64,000 nucleotides of DNA from Tenrec ecaudatus (Eukaryota; Chordata; Mammalia; Afrosoricida; Tenrecidae), in assembly GCF_050624435.1 (NCBI RefSeq), contig NC_134540.1, forward strand, positions 101,709,739 through 101,773,738. Reading direction: 5' to 3'. The translations under genes and the position numbers were made by a program. The notes beneath the pieces were generated by a model. That model ran no database searches and was not told the DNA's origin. It saw only the letters and a list, made by a program, of their open reading frames with translations. Positions 21,210 through 33,356 of the stretch are shown piece by piece (the first letter of the stretch is position 1; each line of letters starts with the position of its first letter).

Positions 21210-22140
21210 CCTGTTTGTACATAATGTCAGTAGAGATGAATTTGTTAAGTATAAAATCTTTTGTAATATCAATTGAACTGTTGAATTTTAGATTGTACTG
21301 CTATCATCAAAATCACTTTAAAAAGCTGCTATATCAAGCTTACTTTATTAATATTGCTAGCTTACTTTATTAATATTGCTATAATCTTGTTGAAGTTGTA
21401 ATCAACAAAAATAATTTTAAATTCCCATATATAGGAAGGAAGCTCCTGGATTTCAGATATGCTCCAATCCAACTAAATCACAAAAGCCATCTGGACATTT
21501 GCATTCATTATTTAATTTCTTCTTTTGGCAGATACTGCTACATTTACTTTAAACAATTGTCCCTAAGTATATTTTGTTCTTGAGTCAACATTGAAGAAAC
21601 ACCATTTGAGAGTGGGCTTTGGTTTTGAAATTTAAAGAGGGAGTAAGGGGGAGGCAACAAAAAGCCTGACTCACTTTCCAGAATTATACATGTTGAAGAG
21701 AGCAGCACAATTCAGTGTGTAATGTTCCTGACATTTACAGCGAGTGTGGAAAGAAAGAATTCACGGCAACACACTCTGTCCACTATTATTTTAACTAGCA
21801 AGAGTTTAGGTTGCTTTTTTCTCCCTCTTTATTCTTGATTTCTACCAGGGTTTCACTTTTGTAGCCCAGAAACTCAATAAACCCATAGAGATCAATATTG
21901 AGTATGAAAATTGGTTTTTGTTTTACTGAGAATTCTGGAGAGTATTGCATTGGGAAAATCTGCAAGCGATGAAAGTGTTTTTTTGAAGTGTAAAAGAGCA
22001 AAGGTGTTACTGGAGGACTAAGATAACTGACCCATACTCTGGCACCGCAGATGCATTTGGAAATCGACAATGCAGAAGGGCGACTAGAGAATAATTAGTG
22101 CATATTGAATACACCGGGGGCTTTTAGATAAATAAAAAAC
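21210..22140. other. Interval without recognised features
   Basis: AT-rich, with a 22-bp direct duplication at 21338-21380 (AGCTTACTTTATTAATATTG, twice in tandem). Short frames only. Confidence 0.5.
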
Positions 22141-22143
22141 GTG

Positions 22144-22360
22144 CCTTCGAAGAAATACAGCTTGTTCTTTAGAAATAAGAAGAGTGGCACTTTGTCTCAC
22201 GTACTTTGGACATGTTACCACATGGGGTCAGTCCCTAGAGAAGGACATCATTCTTGCTATCGGAGAAAGACACTTTTTGAAAAAGAGATAGAGTTACACA
22301 ATGGCTGTGACAAGGGGCCCAAACATAACAACAATTGTGGAATCGTTAAAGTTTTGGTTC
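22144..22360 (+). mobile_element. RTE 3' coding fragment
   Basis: TACTTTGGACATGTTACC, GGTCAGTCCCTAGAGAAGG and GACATCATTCTTGC match the C-terminal part of RTE ORF2 as seen in the minus-strand copy at 40190-40260, in the opposite orientation. Confidence 0.75.
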
Positions 22361-22574
22361 AAGTGGGTTGTGCTAGGATTCTCGGTGGTTTGGCTGTTAA
22401 GACTGAGTATATATTGTGTATATACTATATACTAGACTATAGTATATATGTATCTGCTAGTATATAGAGTATCTGTTGCCTACTGTGTAGTGGCCGAGAC
22501 TGAGGGTTGTCAGCAGCCTTCCATCTTACGTAAGCTGCTGCCCGTGCATCCATTTACCTCTGTAGCTACAAGCT

Positions 22575-23029
22575 TGTGATAACTAGTTTTTTTTGTGCCA
22601 ACATGGCTCCTGTAGGAACATGTGAGTGGACTTTAGCCTATCAGTCAGGTCATAACTTGATTGGAGGGAGACCAAGATAAATGGCTTTCCGAGGCAAGTC
22701 ACACTCTCTCTGCTTCACCTTCCTGCTGTAGAGTCACTTGGAGAGCGGCCAGAGTCACAATGAGGCCTGCGTGAGCCCTGGAGATGTGTCCACTGCCATT
22801 TGAACTCACTGGCCTGTGATCTTCCTGCATCATTATATGTGGCTTCGTGAGTCTGATGAGGGATTTATAGACTAGAATTGGATTTATGGACTAGTAACAG
22901 ATTTATGGATTTGAGTTGGACAGGGTTGGGGTGTTTTCCTTAGATACAATTATTTCTTCATACAAAGATCTTTCTTATACATATATGCGTGTCAACGAAT
23001 TTGGTTTCTAGTCAGTCCAATCTAACACA
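22575..23029 (+). mobile_element. ERVL/MLT2-like solo LTR
   Basis: Starts TGTGATAACTAG with GTGCCAACATGGC shortly after, and ends GTCAGTCCAATCTAACACA. Flanks AAGCT (22570-22574) and AAGTT (23030-23034) match at four of five bases, the 5-bp duplication expected of ERVL integrations. Confidence 0.65.
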
Positions 23030-23900
23030 AAGTTTGTTTCAGGTCCCTCCAGATGCCATCACTGATCCTGTTTTCTGGTTTGATTCCTCATTCCTTCCTA
23101 ACTCTGAACTTCTTTGTTGGGCAAATGCTGACTTTTTCATCTTCAATTGTGGGGTACTTTTCCCCAGGAGAGTTCAGTTGCAGACTGGAAGGGTGGCGAA
23201 TGCCTGTACTCTGGGCTGTTAAATCAGTTGCTATCCAACTAGTAAGTCTGCCTCTGTTATGCTTTTAAGTCTTCATTCACCTTTTGCCCTATTCTAACAG
23301 GAACCTCCTGAAGTGATGATTTTCAGAGTAGCTGGAGGGGGTGGCTGGGTATCAACAGGTTCTTCTGGAATCAAGGCTGTGGAGACTGATGCTGCATAGT
23401 TCCTTTGTCCACTGGGCTACTTTCCATTCTCATCCAACCTGTTCATATCATAGAAGAGAGACTACTAGTTGCCCCTTACATAGCTGTTCATGGACGTTTA
23501 GAACCCAGTCATTTCTCACTCAAGTATGATGTAGGATGTTGACTTTGTGAACTATGTTCTGAAAACAGACTTTTGTGTCTCCGAAGACAATAATCTTGTT
23601 TCCTTAGGTCCAGCAACTCATCCCTTCCAAGAATTTGGGCATGTCTAAGAAGAAATCATAAATTTTCATCTTGTGTGCTCCGCCACATTCATGGATATAT
23701 TTGTTGCAAAACGAAGCACACATATACAGCTTTCTTCTGTCAGATGTACATGCCTTAATGAGTATTCTTCCACTCTGCTTTGCGCACCTGCTCAGACTGA
23801 AGCCTACCTAAGCTTCTGCCCATAGATTCCCACTATTACAGAATTGTCTACATTACAGCATTTGCCTCTCTTGCCTTTAAGGCTTGTAAACCTCCCAATT
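23030..23900. other. Interval without recognised features
   Basis: Several short frames, no splice or repeat signature that I can support. Confidence 0.45.
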
Positions 23901-24690
23901 TTTTAAAAAACCAATCTCTCTCCTTTTGTCTACTATCTCCATCTTTACCAAAGTTCACACCTGTCTACCTTCTGGCCTGTAACTTTTCCTCCCTGTCGTC
24001 CCTCCTATGCCTGGTTATCACCAAAGTACTTTTCTTTTGGCATACACCTTTTCTGGAAATTTCCCAATAGTGGGGCCATACAATATTTGTCCTTTTGTTA
24101 TTGAATAATTTCCTTTAGCATGATGTCCTCTATATTCATCATGTTATTAGATGTTTTGAAGATTATTTGTTCTTTAACATTGCGTCATATTCCATTGTAT
24201 GTGTATACCCGTGTTTATCCACTCTTCCATTGATGGGCTTTTAGGTGGTTTGCATCTTTTTCTATTTTAAACAGTGCAGCACTGAACATGGCTGTGCATA
24301 CATCTATTTGTGTTGAGGTTCTTCTTTCCTTAGGATATGTACCAAGTAGAGTGATTTCTAGAACATATGATATTTCTACTTCCAGCGTTTGGAGGAAGGT
24401 CGGTGATTTTCATAGTGGTTACACCACTTTACAGTTCCATCAACAGTGTATAAAGGGTCAGGGTCTCCCCAGTTTGCCAGCATTTTCTTATTTACTGCTT
24501 GTTCTTTTCAACTTTGATATATTAATACTGTGTTGCAGTAACATCTTGTATTGATGTGCATCTTTCCAAGGGCTAATGATTGACAGAGCGTCTTCATAGG
24601 TTTGTTGACTGCCTGAAGATCATCTTCCCATTTTAAAAATGGATTCTTTGACTTTTTAAGATGTCAAAACTTTTTTTGAGAACACAAAAA
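23900..24690 (-). mobile_element. Ancient L1, 3' end of ORF2
   Basis: The forward strand carries the complement of the L1 ORF2 end in family order: CATATTCCATTGTATGTG, ATCCACTCTTCCATTGATG, CAGTGCAGCACTGAACATGG and CACTTTACAGTTCCATCAAC. Much older than the young L1s here. Confidence 0.78.
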
Positions 24691-25530
24691 TAGGTCAATA
24701 TTGAAATTTTTGTTAGTTTTTATTAAGTTGAGCTATAAACTGATAAAATAATTTGTAAACTTTCCAAGGCAGAGATGGACATTTCATATTGCTGGTTTCA
24801 AACGTTTGGCCTTCTTGGAAGGTTCACTTTTTCATCTGTTAGTTTTCAATCCTCATCTTGAGCTAATAAGTCTTCTGGGAAATTATTCATGCTTTTTTCT
24901 CAGAAATCTACTGGGAGGTCTTGAATACACTTATAATGTTATATGGCATATCAGTATAAAAACCAGGTGATTCAGGCATGTAGCAATACTACCATTTGTT
25001 TCCTGAAGTAAAATTTCCCTCACTAAGGACAGATTCATCATTCATCGTCTCCCCTTAGTGAAGGTTCATTTTTTATTTAGTCAAAAGCAAACAAATCACA
25101 GTCTGGTTTTCAAATCAGATTCTTGTAATGATTTTGTCTGGTTCTTCTTTAAAGATAAATGCCTTTTGCTAACAGTTTCTGTGCATTCTCAGTCCTAGTC
25201 TCCACCATTGATTTTGCTCCAGTGCCTACCTCACCTTTCTAATCAGATGACCATAGTGTATTTTACTTTTTGGTCATTTCCCATGGCTTCCATGGTGAGG
25301 AATTCGCATGGGGCCAAGTCTGACTCCTCCAGCTTCAGTAGGCGTGAGGAGACTCCAAGTCCACACTGGCCCCAAGCTGATTGCTGTGAGGCAGAAGTCA
25401 GGCATCCTCCTACTTTCTTTATCTTATTCTGACACCAGCTGTGCCTCTCAAGGCAGTTGATTCATCTGTTGAGTCCAGTAATGCATTGTTATGGCCACTG
25501 GGAACTCACAGACAATACTTACAATTATGG
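24690..25530. other. Interval without recognised features
   Basis: A local inverted pair lies around 25010-25075 (CCCTCACTAAGG and CCCCTTAGTGAAGG). Otherwise nothing could be assigned. Confidence 0.45.
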
Positions 25531-25534
25531 GAGT

Positions 25535-26165
25535 TTGTGTGATCATGAGGCATTGATGGAATCAGGTATCAGGCATCAGAACCCAGAACAAAAATCATAT
25601 ATTGATGTGAATAAAGCTCATCTGTAGACAACTGGACATCCACTTACAGAAGGGTCACCAGATAGAGACGAGCCAGTCAGGGTTCAGTATAACACCAAAG
25701 AAACATACAATTTTCCTCTAGTTCTTTAATGCTTCCTTCCTCACACTATCATGACCCCAGTTCTACCTAAAAAAATCCAGCTAGACCAGAGCATGTACAC
25801 TGGTACAGATAAGAGCTGGAAACACAGGGAATCCAGGTCAGATAAGTCCCTCAGGACCAATAATGAGAGTAGTAATAACAGGAGGGGAAGGGGAAGGTGG
25901 GGGAAGAAAGGGGGAACTGATCACAATGATCTACATATAACCCCCTCCAAGGGGAATGGACAATGGAAGGGTGGGCAAAGGGAGACCAATAACAAGAGAT
26001 CAAGTAGAAAGAAAATGTTTTGAAAATGATGATGGCAACAAATGTACAAATGTAGACACAATGGATGTATGTGTGAATGTGATGAGAGTTATATAAACCC
26101 CTAATAAAATGATTTTTTAAAAGAAGATCTGTAAGAGCCCCCAACAAAATGATTATTTTAAAAGA
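25535..26165 (+). mobile_element. L1 3' fragment, plus strand
   Basis: The only young-type L1 3' end on the plus strand. It has TGTACACTGGTACAGATAAG, ACACAGGGAATCCAGG and ends ACCCCTAATAAAATG with an A-rich tail. A partial second terminus (GAGCCCCCAACAAAATG) follows at 26130-26155. Confidence 0.84.
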
Positions 26166-26199
26166 AAAAATATACATGAAAAAGTTATGGAGATTTATT

Positions 26200-26800
26200 G
26201 AGGAAGTTGACAGGTTACCACCAATCAGGGTCAGAATCCAGTCCTCTTGTCTGCAACAGGGGCTCATCTCAGTCATGCCATCATCACCTTTCCCTCTAGC
26301 CCTCAGCCTCTCAGCCGTGTTAGTACCTTGGCTTCTGTCCTTTTGGGGGAGTGTAACACAGCTTCTCTAGCCCTCATACATGTAAGCACACCCCACTGAG
26401 CTTTGCTCAGTCCATCAGTCGGGAAGCCCTCTGTCTCAAGGTCACTGTGCTGTTCCTCTGCCCTGTCTCATGGTCTCAGCGTTGCTGCTTCTGGTACTTC
26501 AGGTACCTCAGCTTCTGTAGCAGGGATCTCACATGTGATCTACTAGTGGTTTTTCTGTCTTTATAGTTGTGGGATTCCCCTTCCTGCTTCTGAAATGGCC
26601 TTCTTTGTACCCAGTGGAATTGCAAAACTTGCCATTTTACAAGTTGGAAATCACTACCTCTTGTTTTATGCTCTCACCCAGTCACTTGGTGGTAGTTATA
26701 GGGACTATTTTTAGAAGAACCACCCAAATAATTTCACTCATTGTGCCTGGCAATGGTGATTGGAAACTAACTGGAGCAATCATAATTTAAGCAGGTAGAA
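26200..26800. repeat. Unclassified LTR-like repeat, copy 1
   Basis: Shares ordered blocks with 29640-30150: CTCACATGTG near 26530, TCCCCTTCCTGCTTCTGAAATGG-like text near 26575, and CCAAATAATTTCACTC near 26725. Same orientation in both. Probably an old ERVL-type LTR, but I cannot name it. Confidence 0.5.
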
Positions 26801-27294
26801 AGGAACTAGGTTAAAAATATGTAATTGTATAATTTAGTCAAAACAGCCATATAGACCACTGAATCGTTAGTGTTGGAAGTAGTGAATCACAAAATGTACC
26901 CCTATCATTGGTCTAGTGCATAACAAAGTCGGGGGATTAAGGTTATTATAGAGGGTACCAGAATAACCTCTTGATCATCATATATATCACATTTTGAGTC
27001 ATACTTATGAAACTCTAATTATAGAAAGAGTAATTCTATTCATTCACCCAGCATTTTTAATTTGGGGGAGATTATATTGCTATTCTATTAAGGGGGGTGG
27101 ATGGCAAGAAAACAGATGAGGATCCTGGGAACCTGATAGCCCTCCACCTGGTTCCATCCCAGGAGAAGCACATTAAGAGGATGTCACGATACCTCCCATC
27201 TCATCTGCACTGCTTTTCAATTTCTCAAATTAGTTGGTTCCTCAGAGAGAAGGTTGTTGTTGGTCTCTTGACTGAGTTCAGAGATTTTGCCTGA

Positions 27295-27505
27295 AGATGA
27301 CCCACTGCCACTGAGTTGAGTCCCACTTCCAGTGACTCCACAGGACAGAGTGGAACTGCTCCATAGGGTTTCTGAGACTAATATTTATAGGAACAGGCAG
27401 CCTTACCTTTTTCCTGTGGAGGAGCTTGTGAATTTGAACCCCTGACCATGACATTCTCAGCCCAATATTAACCATTTGTATCATCAGGATTCCTGTGTCT
27501 GGAGA
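27295..27505 (-). repeat. AfroSINE, full length
   Basis: The complement of the tail (CACTGCCACTGAGTTGAG) leads, then GGTTTCTGAGAC, and GAATTTGAACCCCTGACC, the complement of the B box. Confidence 0.8.
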
Positions 27506-27589
27506 GAAACAGTCCACAAAACAGAACCCCTTAACTCGTTCCCATGGGAACGGCCTTTGCATGCAGTGGAGCATGGAGAGGTTTAAGCC

Positions 27590-28520
27590 CCAAAGACTCC
27601 CCCAAACAGAAAGGGAGCTGAGAGAAACGAAAGCATTTAATGAAGGATAGACTGCAGACAGGCTACTTTCCCAGAAAGAACCTGGAATTACACAACTGGA
27701 AGAGCTTTCACAGGACGGAAAGAGAACTCTGTCAGCATTCCAGGGTCACTATTGATCCTGGGCAACTCTGACAACACCGCCATTGTGCAGCATCAGAGGC
27801 TTATCCACTGTGAGGGAAAAGATTTCACAAAAATAAGCCATCTAATCACTAAGAAATAAATAAGTCTATAATAACAGTAAGTTTCAGGGACTCATGGTAC
27901 CAGTAGCTAGACTTGCAAGAATATATTATTTAAAATGTTTAGTTTCAACACCATATTAAGAAGCATGCAAAGAATCAGGAAAGTATGACTCATACGGAAG
28001 AATAAAAGCAGAAAACAGAAACTGCCTGTGAGAGCCACCAGATGTCAGATTCAACAGGAAAAAAAAAAAGGATTCAAAATAGTCAGTATAAATATGTTTA
28101 AAGAATTAAAGGAAATCTGATTAAAGAAATCGAGGAGGGTGTGAGGAAAATGTTGCATAAATTAGAGACCATTAATAAAGACAGAAAAAAAATAAAAGGA
28201 AGCAAGTGGAAATTTTGGAGTTGAAAACAATGAAAAAAGTACTTAGAAAGGCTTGCCGGTGGATTTGAACTGGCAGAAGAAATATTTCAATATCAACAGA
28301 GAGCATGTGAGCAAAGAGAGAGAGAAAATAATGGAGGAAAATGCACAGTGCCTTAGAAAACAGCGGGGCAGTACTAGGTACACCCCACATACATATAATG
28401 GGAGTACCAGAAGAAAAGAGAGTGAGAAAAGGGAAGAAAATTTTTTGAACAATTTAGTGAAACATAATATCGGATCCAGGAAGTTCAATAAACTCTAAGT
28501 AGGATAAACATAAAAGGGCC
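27590..28520 (+). mobile_element. Ancient L1 5'/ORF1 fragment
   Basis: From 28090 the sequence follows the ORF1 coiled-coil region of old mammalian L1s, then ATAATGGGAGTACCAGAAGA near 28396 and GATCCAGGAAGTTCAATAAAC near 28474, both hallmark ORF1 blocks. Stops are frequent. 27590-27880 is probably the element's 5' region but is less certain. Confidence 0.65.
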
Positions 28521-28564
28521 CACAGCCATGGATATCACTTACAAGGAAGTGGTATAGCACATTC

Positions 28565-28678
28565 ATGTCTGTGCCGTCAGTTGGTTCTGATTTAAAGTGA
28601 CCCTTTTTACAACAGATTAAAACACTGCCCAGAAGCAGAAGACGACTAAACCACTACTTTTGATTTGTTGCTAGACAG
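28565..28678 (-). repeat. AfroSINE fragment
   Basis: GTGCCGTCAGTTGGTTCTGA at the start is the complement of the SINE/RTE shared 3' end; it continues to GACGACTAAACCACTAC. Confidence 0.65.
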
Positions 28679-28689
28679 ACTAACATTTA

Positions 28690-29420
28690 ATTACTACTTA
28701 AATGCCCCACTCGATTTATTAAGATAGGCATTATTCTGGCAGACCTGGGTCTGGCATTGTCAGGGAGTATTATTGTCAGCCTTGCCTGACCAGCCGATCT
28801 CATTGTTTGTGTAAATAGTGTCCAGCCATGTAAATATTTAATCAGAACAAGTCAATGTTCCATATATTAAGATCGGTGGTTAGCCTACATCACTGTCATC
28901 TTCTTTTCTCAAGTGTGTTTTAAATATGTTACCATGGGCTAAATCACCAACACTCAAAACAGAAGGACCTTAGGTTCCAGGAAGATAATCTGTAAAGCTT
29001 ACCTGTAAAGATGATCCATAAAGCTCTCTAACACAAAATAATATGACATCTCTAAGGTGAACCAGAGGCAGAGAGAAGATACACATAGGAATGGATTTGG
29101 GGATCACATTTAATCCTATCTACGAACAACTCGTCCTTCTGACATAGCCCTGCTCTGTAGTTGCCCTCCTGCAGGAAACAGAAGAGATGGGTGTTAATTT
29201 TCATTCATCAAAACCAAAGAGCACTGGTCAGGTTAAGTGTGGTATTGTAGAGGTGCTATTAGGCGGCTGCAGGAGAAGTCCTATGTGGCTTCGGCTTCAG
29301 TTCCCGTCTCCTTTACCATATTCTGACACCAACAATCACTTTTCTGTTTGGTTTTGGAATCAATTTACAATGGTCATGCAGAACTCATGCACAGTGATTA
29401 TGGTTATGGTGGGTTATTAG
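28690..29420. other. Interval without recognised features
   Basis: No gene or repeat family that I can support. Confidence 0.45.
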
Positions 29421-29424
29421 AGTG

Positions 29425-29615
29425 GAAAGGTGGTTATGAGTTTAACTACAAACCACAAGGTCAGCGGTTTGAAACTACCAGTTGCTCTGAGGGAGACAGA
29501 TGAGGTTCCCTACAACTAAAGTCTCAAAACGCCACTGGGCAGTTCTACTTTGACCTATACTGTCCTACGAATCAGAATGGTCTTGATGGCAGTGTGGTGT
29601 TTTTTTTTTTTTTTT
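29425..29615 (+). repeat. AfroSINE with A/T tail
   Basis: GGTCAGCGGTTTGAAACTACC (B box), AAAGTCTCAAAAC, then GAATCAGAATGGTCTTGATG and a T-run near 29600. Confidence 0.8.
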
Positions 29616-29639
29616 AAAATAGGCTCCAAAGTGGTAAGC

Positions 29640-30155
29640 ATATAGTTCTTTTGTCCACACACCTCTTCTCAGCCATGCAGGCAGGCATCTCTCTCTCTGG
29701 TCCTCAACCATTCCACTAAACCATGTGGTCCCTTGGTCTCCACCCTTACCAAACAAGTATTACAAAGCTTCATCAGCACTGGTAAATGTTCAAAGGGCAC
29801 ACTATTCTGCAAGCCATTCTCCTGTCCGAAGTCACTAAATGTTAACTGTTCTGTGAGCTTGGAAGGCCATCATTCTGAATCAGGGGCTAAGGCCAGTTCG
29901 TCTGCTCATGGTGTCAGTTCTGCAGGCTCTGGGGCCACTTCAGACAAGGGTCTCACATGTGCTCAGTTGGTGGCTCTTCTCGCTTGATGTTCCCGTGGTT
30001 CCTTGGTTTCTGCTTCTAAGATGGCTTACTTTAATACCCACAGAATGGTAAAATTGACCTAGTCCCTCATTAGAGTTTGCTGCACCTATGTGCACGCAAA
30101 GACTATGGATAGAGAAGTCATACCAAGTAATTTCACTTCGCCATAGTATGGTGTA
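29640..30155. repeat. Unclassified LTR-like repeat, copy 2
   Basis: Homologous to 26200-26800 in the same orientation: GGGTCTCACATGTGCTC near 29950, GTTTCTGCTTCTAAGATGG near 30006 and CCAAGTAATTTCACTTC near 30123. Confidence 0.5.
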
Positions 30156-30167
30156 TCAATTATATCT

Positions 30168-30366
30168 CCATAGCTCACTGACATTGAGTTAATGGCAACT
30201 CATAGTGACTCCATAGAGCAGAGTAGAACTGTCCCTGTGAGTTTCTGAAATCATAACCATGGGAGTAGAAAGCCCGGTGTTTCTCCTGGGGAGTCCCAGG
30301 TGGGTTTGAACCACTGACCATGGGGTTAGCAACCCAACACATAACCACTATGCCACCAGATCTCCT
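30168..30366 (-). repeat. AfroSINE, full length
   Basis: Tail complement TGACATTGAGTTAATGGC, then GACTCCATAGAGCAG, GGTTTGAACCACTGACC and CACTATGCCACCAG. Confidence 0.85.
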
Positions 30367-30427
30367 ATGTATCCACAGAGTGATTAAAAATATAGTTAAA
30401 AAAATGAAAAGGGAAGCTTAGCAGATT

Positions 30428-30560
30428 GTTATGGCCTGAATGGTGTTCCCCCAAGATATGTGTTGAGACTCTCACCCCTTTACTTCTGACCTTCTTTGGA
30501 AATTAGCTTTTCTTTTATTATGCCAAAGGAATAATATCATTAGCTATTAGATACATTGCT
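30428..30560 (+). mobile_element. MLT1-like (MaLR) LTR fragment
   Basis: TGTTATGGCCTGAATGGTG, CCCCCAAGATATGTGTTGA and CTCACCCC follow the start of MLT1-type LTRs. Only the first 130 bases are recognisable. Confidence 0.5.
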
Positions 30561-30904
30561 CTAGAGTAGAGCAAGTCCTAAACCTAAGCTTTCTAAAATG
30601 TGATTTATAAGAAAAGCAGAATATAGTTCTACATGGGGAAGACAGACGCTTTGAGGAAAATTTTCAGGGAACTTGAGGGCTACGTACAAGCAAAGATCCT
30701 CTTTTAGAGCCAGTGTCCTGCTTTAGACTTCTCCCCTACAAAGCCGGGAGGAAATCAGCTCTCATTCTTGAATACTACCCTCCTGTGGTATTCATGCGAT
30801 GGCAACACTAGATAACAAAGACTCGGGGGTGCTGGTGTGCAGGAAAATTGGAGAACTGCTCAATTTAACCCTGCCTCTTACCTTAGAAGGTAGATTTCAC
30901 AAAG

Positions 30905-31080
30905 CCACACTGTTATCAAGTGCATTTGGACTCATAGCTACCTTACAGAAGGCTTCTGGGACTGTAAATCTGTATGAGAAGAGCTGGTCTCAGTTTTCTC
31001 GTGCTGAACAACTTGTGGGGTTGAACCACTGACCTTGGGCTTAGCAGTCAAATACTTACCTGACAGCATCACAGGGTTCT
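30905..31080 (-). repeat. AfroSINE, diverged
   Basis: GTGCATTTGGACTCATAGC and GGGGTTGAACCACTGACCTTG with CTTAGCAGTCAAATAC mark the reverse SINE. Confidence 0.72.
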
Positions 31081-31114
31081 TTGGAACATAGGTACACTAT
31101 ATGCCAAATTTTAA

Positions 31115-31250
31115 TAGTGACACACATAAGGTTCAAAATTCAAATCAGTTCTCCAAAGTCATGCAAATAAGACATGTCAGAGCCAGGACAAGAACTCTGT
31201 CTCAACATAGGGTCTGCGCTTTTCCATTTGCTAAAGTGCTTCCCTGATGA
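31115..31250 (-). repeat. MIR fragment
   Basis: AAAGTCATGCAAATAAG, TCAGAGCCAGGACAAGAAC and GGGTCTGCGCTTTTCC match the reverse MIR order. Confidence 0.55.
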
Positions 31251-31259
31251 ATTAGGTGA

Positions 31260-32039
31260 GAGAGTAGGTCAGGGAGAGGAAAGAGACCTTCCCTGTGTAA
31301 ATGAGAGTGGGTGACAGCACTTTCCTATTCATTAGTCACCTTTTATATTAGAGGAAGCGAGCATGTGTGGAAATGGACTTCAGCAGATTAAAAAATGCTA
31401 CTAATATTTTATACCTCCTTGTTCCTAAATTAAACAGTTTTCTATATTTAAGTCATTGGAAAGGAGCTTATTTCTCTGAGATACTTGACAGAAAAGAAAG
31501 ATTATATTAGAATTATGTTTCAAAGATTGAAATCAGTTCGCTTTTGCTTTAGGAATGAATCTCAGTGAATATATTTGGAAAGTTATAATTTTTCTTACCA
31601 TTCCCATTATCTTTTCTCTAGCTCACTTTTCAAATGACAGAGTGATTTATTGACTGCTTTAAAAGTTCCATTTCTCTGAATAAATGGGAACTAAAAAAAT
31701 CTGCCCCCTGACCTACAGCTGACTCACATATTCAAAAGCCTACTTTGATTAAAAGAACACATGGAAATGTAGACCAAGAAATGTTAGAAGATAAGAAATT
31801 CCTAAGATGTGCTGTCTGAAATACAACCCTCCAAAATACCCTAAACAATGTTAAATTACAGTTCTTTTAAAGTGACCAGAAGCTAGCTTGCTTTATATTT
31901 TGGAATGAGTTATGCTCTTTGTCTTTCACTGACTAAAGTAATCTTCACCTAGAAATGCTACGATGCATTATTACCATCTTTCAATAAATATATCTCATCC
32001 ACTCCTCCTGCCAAAATCCAGAGCAGGTTGTCTCCAGAA

Positions 32040-32040
<1 letters not shown>
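31260..32040. other. Interval without recognised features
   Basis: AT-rich; no gene or repeat could be supported. Confidence 0.5.

Positions 32041-32041
<1 letters not shown>

Positions 32042-32092
<51 letters not shown>
32042..32092 (+). repeat. (CA)n microsatellite
   Basis: About 25 uninterrupted CA units. Confidence 0.98.
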
Positions 32093-32094
<2 letters not shown>

Positions 32095-32567
32095 ATATAT
32101 TGTAAAAGTAAAGGGAAAGCTCTAAACCACAATTAAACTGATTTTTATTGGCAGTGATTTAGTTATGAAAGTTCTGACCATGACTTATAATCACATATGA
32201 CTGGAAAAACCTAGTTATCCTCAATGAAGGATTAGAATATGAAAACACTTGTTGTGGAACATTATAGAATATGTATTGTGTTAATGTTTCAGCTATGATT
32301 ATCGTACCATGCATGTGTGAGAAAATGGGCATATTTTAACACATTTTGAAGTAGTGTTCAGATGACATAATACAGGCAATTTTCTGTAGAATCCATTAAC
32401 TAAAGTAAAATAACATACCATTTAAAAAAGAACCAACAAAACAAAATAAATAAGGGTAGACAAAAATTGTACTGAAATCTTGGCTTTAAATGATGGATTA
32501 TATTCTTCTCCCTACGCTTCTGCTTACTTGATAATATTTGAAATCAAAATAAATATTGGTTCAAAAT

Positions 32568-32690
32568 CAAAACCAAATTTACTGATACTAAGTCAATTCT
32601 GATTCATATGGACCCTACGGACAGGATGGAACTGCCCTGGTTGGCAGTACTGGGATTCAAATAATTGAACAAATGGTGCACCAGTTTAAG
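32568..32690 (-). repeat. AfroSINE fragment
   Basis: CTGATACTAAGTCAATTCTG then GACCCTACGGACAGGATGG matches the SINE 3' half in reverse; the head end is decayed. Confidence 0.65.
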
Positions 32691-32699
32691 TATAAAAAA

Positions 32700-33355
32700 C
32701 GGATAGACTGAAATGTAGTGTATTGTTGCATACAATTAATACTTCAACAAGAACAATAAAAGAGGTACACAAACGAGATCATTTTATAAGGGTTTTTAAA
32801 TATTCATGAAAAAATATTAAATAATTCCTGACCCCAAATAGTAAAACCATATTTAAGATAGTTCCATATTGCTTCCCATTGACATCCTCATTTGCAATAT
32901 TCTTGGTTTTTATCTGAGAACCATTGGTTGTGCAATTTACCCTTAACCATCTTTTCCACTGAGACCTTAGGAGTAGACTCCCATTCCTTTAGAGGTTGAC
33001 CAGTTAGACAAGAGTCATTGTGTCTGATATATTAGAAAGAGGTGTTTCTCATTTCTGAACATATGATGTCCATTTTTGAAAAGCTTCTTTCCACTTCTGC
33101 TGAACTTCCAGACATTGTTCTTATAATATTTTTAGCCCTTTGAATACTTTCAGGAATAATATCTCGTGGGAATTTGGAGCTTAACACCAAGCTGAAATGA
33201 ATGAGCATTTTACCCTCTGGTTATTTGGCCTGTTTTCTCTGTACTCTGCCTGTTTGTTTGTTGTTGTAACAAACACAAGGGAAAAATGTAGTATTTTATC
33301 GAAAGTGTAAGGAGTTTTATGAAATTATTAAATGAATATTACAAACATAGTTCTA
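32700..33355. other. Interval without recognised features
   Basis: AT-rich, no supported feature. Confidence 0.5.
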
Positions 33356-33356
33356 A

